Positions 63,763 through 64,000 of a stretch of 64,000 nucleotides of DNA are shown here, one piece after another. A model generated the notes under the pieces. The model did not search any database, was not told the origin of the DNA, and saw nothing but the letters and a program-made list of their open reading frames with translations. Positions within the stretch are counted from its first letter, which is position 1; the number at the start of each line of letters is the position of its first letter. The position numbers and the translations under genes were made by a program. Source of the stretch: Mesosutterella multiformis (GTDB lineage: Bacteria; Pseudomonadota; Gammaproteobacteria; Burkholderiales; Burkholderiaceae_F). Location of the stretch: NCBI RefSeq assembly GCF_003402575.1, contig NZ_BGZJ01000001.1, positions 1,856,099-1,920,098 on the forward strand, written 5' to 3'.

Positions 63763-64000
63763 ACTCGCCTGGTCGAAGCTCCTTGAATTCTGGGGCGGGT
63801 TCCTGACGCACGCCTCTGCGCTCCTTCCCCGACAAACTCCATCGCGGCGGGTATATCGTTCGCGCTGATCGCCGCGTGATCCTCGTTCCGATCATGTCCG
63901 GGTTGGTCTCGGCACCATGATCGGGTACCTGCTCGCCGGTATCGTGGTAGGTCCCTATGGTCTCGGCCTCGTGGAAGAAGTCGAGACGATCATGAATTTC
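63755..64000 (+). CDS. Kef-type potassium/proton antiporter, N-terminal part, frameshifted
   Basis: Starts MFELAWSKLLEFWGGFLTHASALL inside the KefF-like gene. After two or more frame changes it continues ISFALIAA, ILVPIMSG, GLGTMIGYLLAGIVVGPYGLGLVEEVETIMNF, the first helices of CPA2-family Kef antiporters, up to the window edge. Paired with the oxidoreductase upstream as in kefF-kefC. Confidence 0.75.

Noticed and set aside
1..64000. CRISPR arrays, rRNA genes, prophage modules
   Set aside because: None seen: no regularly spaced repeats, no rRNA sequence and no phage structural genes. The only repeats are the IS copies and short dyads listed.

Overview
The window looks like chromosome of a gut-type betaproteobacterium, most likely in or near the Sutterellaceae (Burkholderiales). 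This is inferred from the moderately high GC, short gram-negative operons, the Tat-exported molybdopterin and flavocytochrome-type reductases, DcuC, and few sugar-catabolic genes. No rRNA or single-copy phylogenetic marker is present, so the assignment is tentative.

Layout. 0-3.5 kb: a Fur-controlled haem operon on the minus strand (radical-SAM HutW, then a TonB receptor running off the left edge), then MdaB quinone reductase. 3.7-8.5 kb: exported alpha/beta hydrolase, small protein, LysR regulator, a long AT-rich gap, cyclophilin-like protein, proline-rich exported protein, NifX-like protein. 8.8-12 kb: aldehyde dehydrogenase and a protein that appears to derive from an IS256/mutator transposase but lacks all three catalytic acidic residues. 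12.2-15.5 kb: a phosphate operon (PiT permease with a PhoU-like tail plus a RelB/DinJ-like protein with a Lys/Ala/Glu-rich tail) behind four Pho half-sites spaced exactly 11 bp. 15.6-25.2 kb: 3-methyladenine glycosylase, two nitroreductases, ACT protein, YczE-type membrane protein, argininosuccinate-lyase-like enzyme, a YwnB/Rrf2 pair with a dyad around its promoter, C45 peptidase and APC permease.

25.5-26.6 kb: an intact IS30-type element. 27-36.8 kb: two PAP2 phosphatases, isoaspartyl dipeptidase with DcuC (probably feeding aspartate to anaerobic C4-dicarboxylate exchange), D-serine-dehydratase-like enzyme, endonuclease I, LysR plus RluA-type pseudouridine synthase, Mn-dependent pyrophosphatase. 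37.2 kb: tRNA-Arg(ACG). 37.4-41.7 kb: dTDP-L-rhamnose operon with a glycosyltransferase. 42-44.7 kb: Tat-exported TMAO/DMSO-type reductase.

44.7-51 kb is an AT-rich, eroded island: a frameshifted epimerase, an IS30 copy split by an IS256 element with a 7-bp target duplication, an N-terminal transposase fragment, a second frameshifted IS256 copy in inverted orientation, and a third IS30 end. 51-64 kb holds a glycosyltransferase, queC, a UvrD-like helicase, a membrane-anchored unknown, GT8 glycosyltransferase, aldo/keto reductase, flavocytochrome-c-like reductase, an unknown, OsmC, CrcB plus DUF190, and KefF/Kef-type genes. From about 52.4 kb almost every gene except the helicase and DUF190 carries one or more single-base indels whose correction restores conserved sequence. 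This is better explained by low-quality sequence than by genuine pseudogenes.
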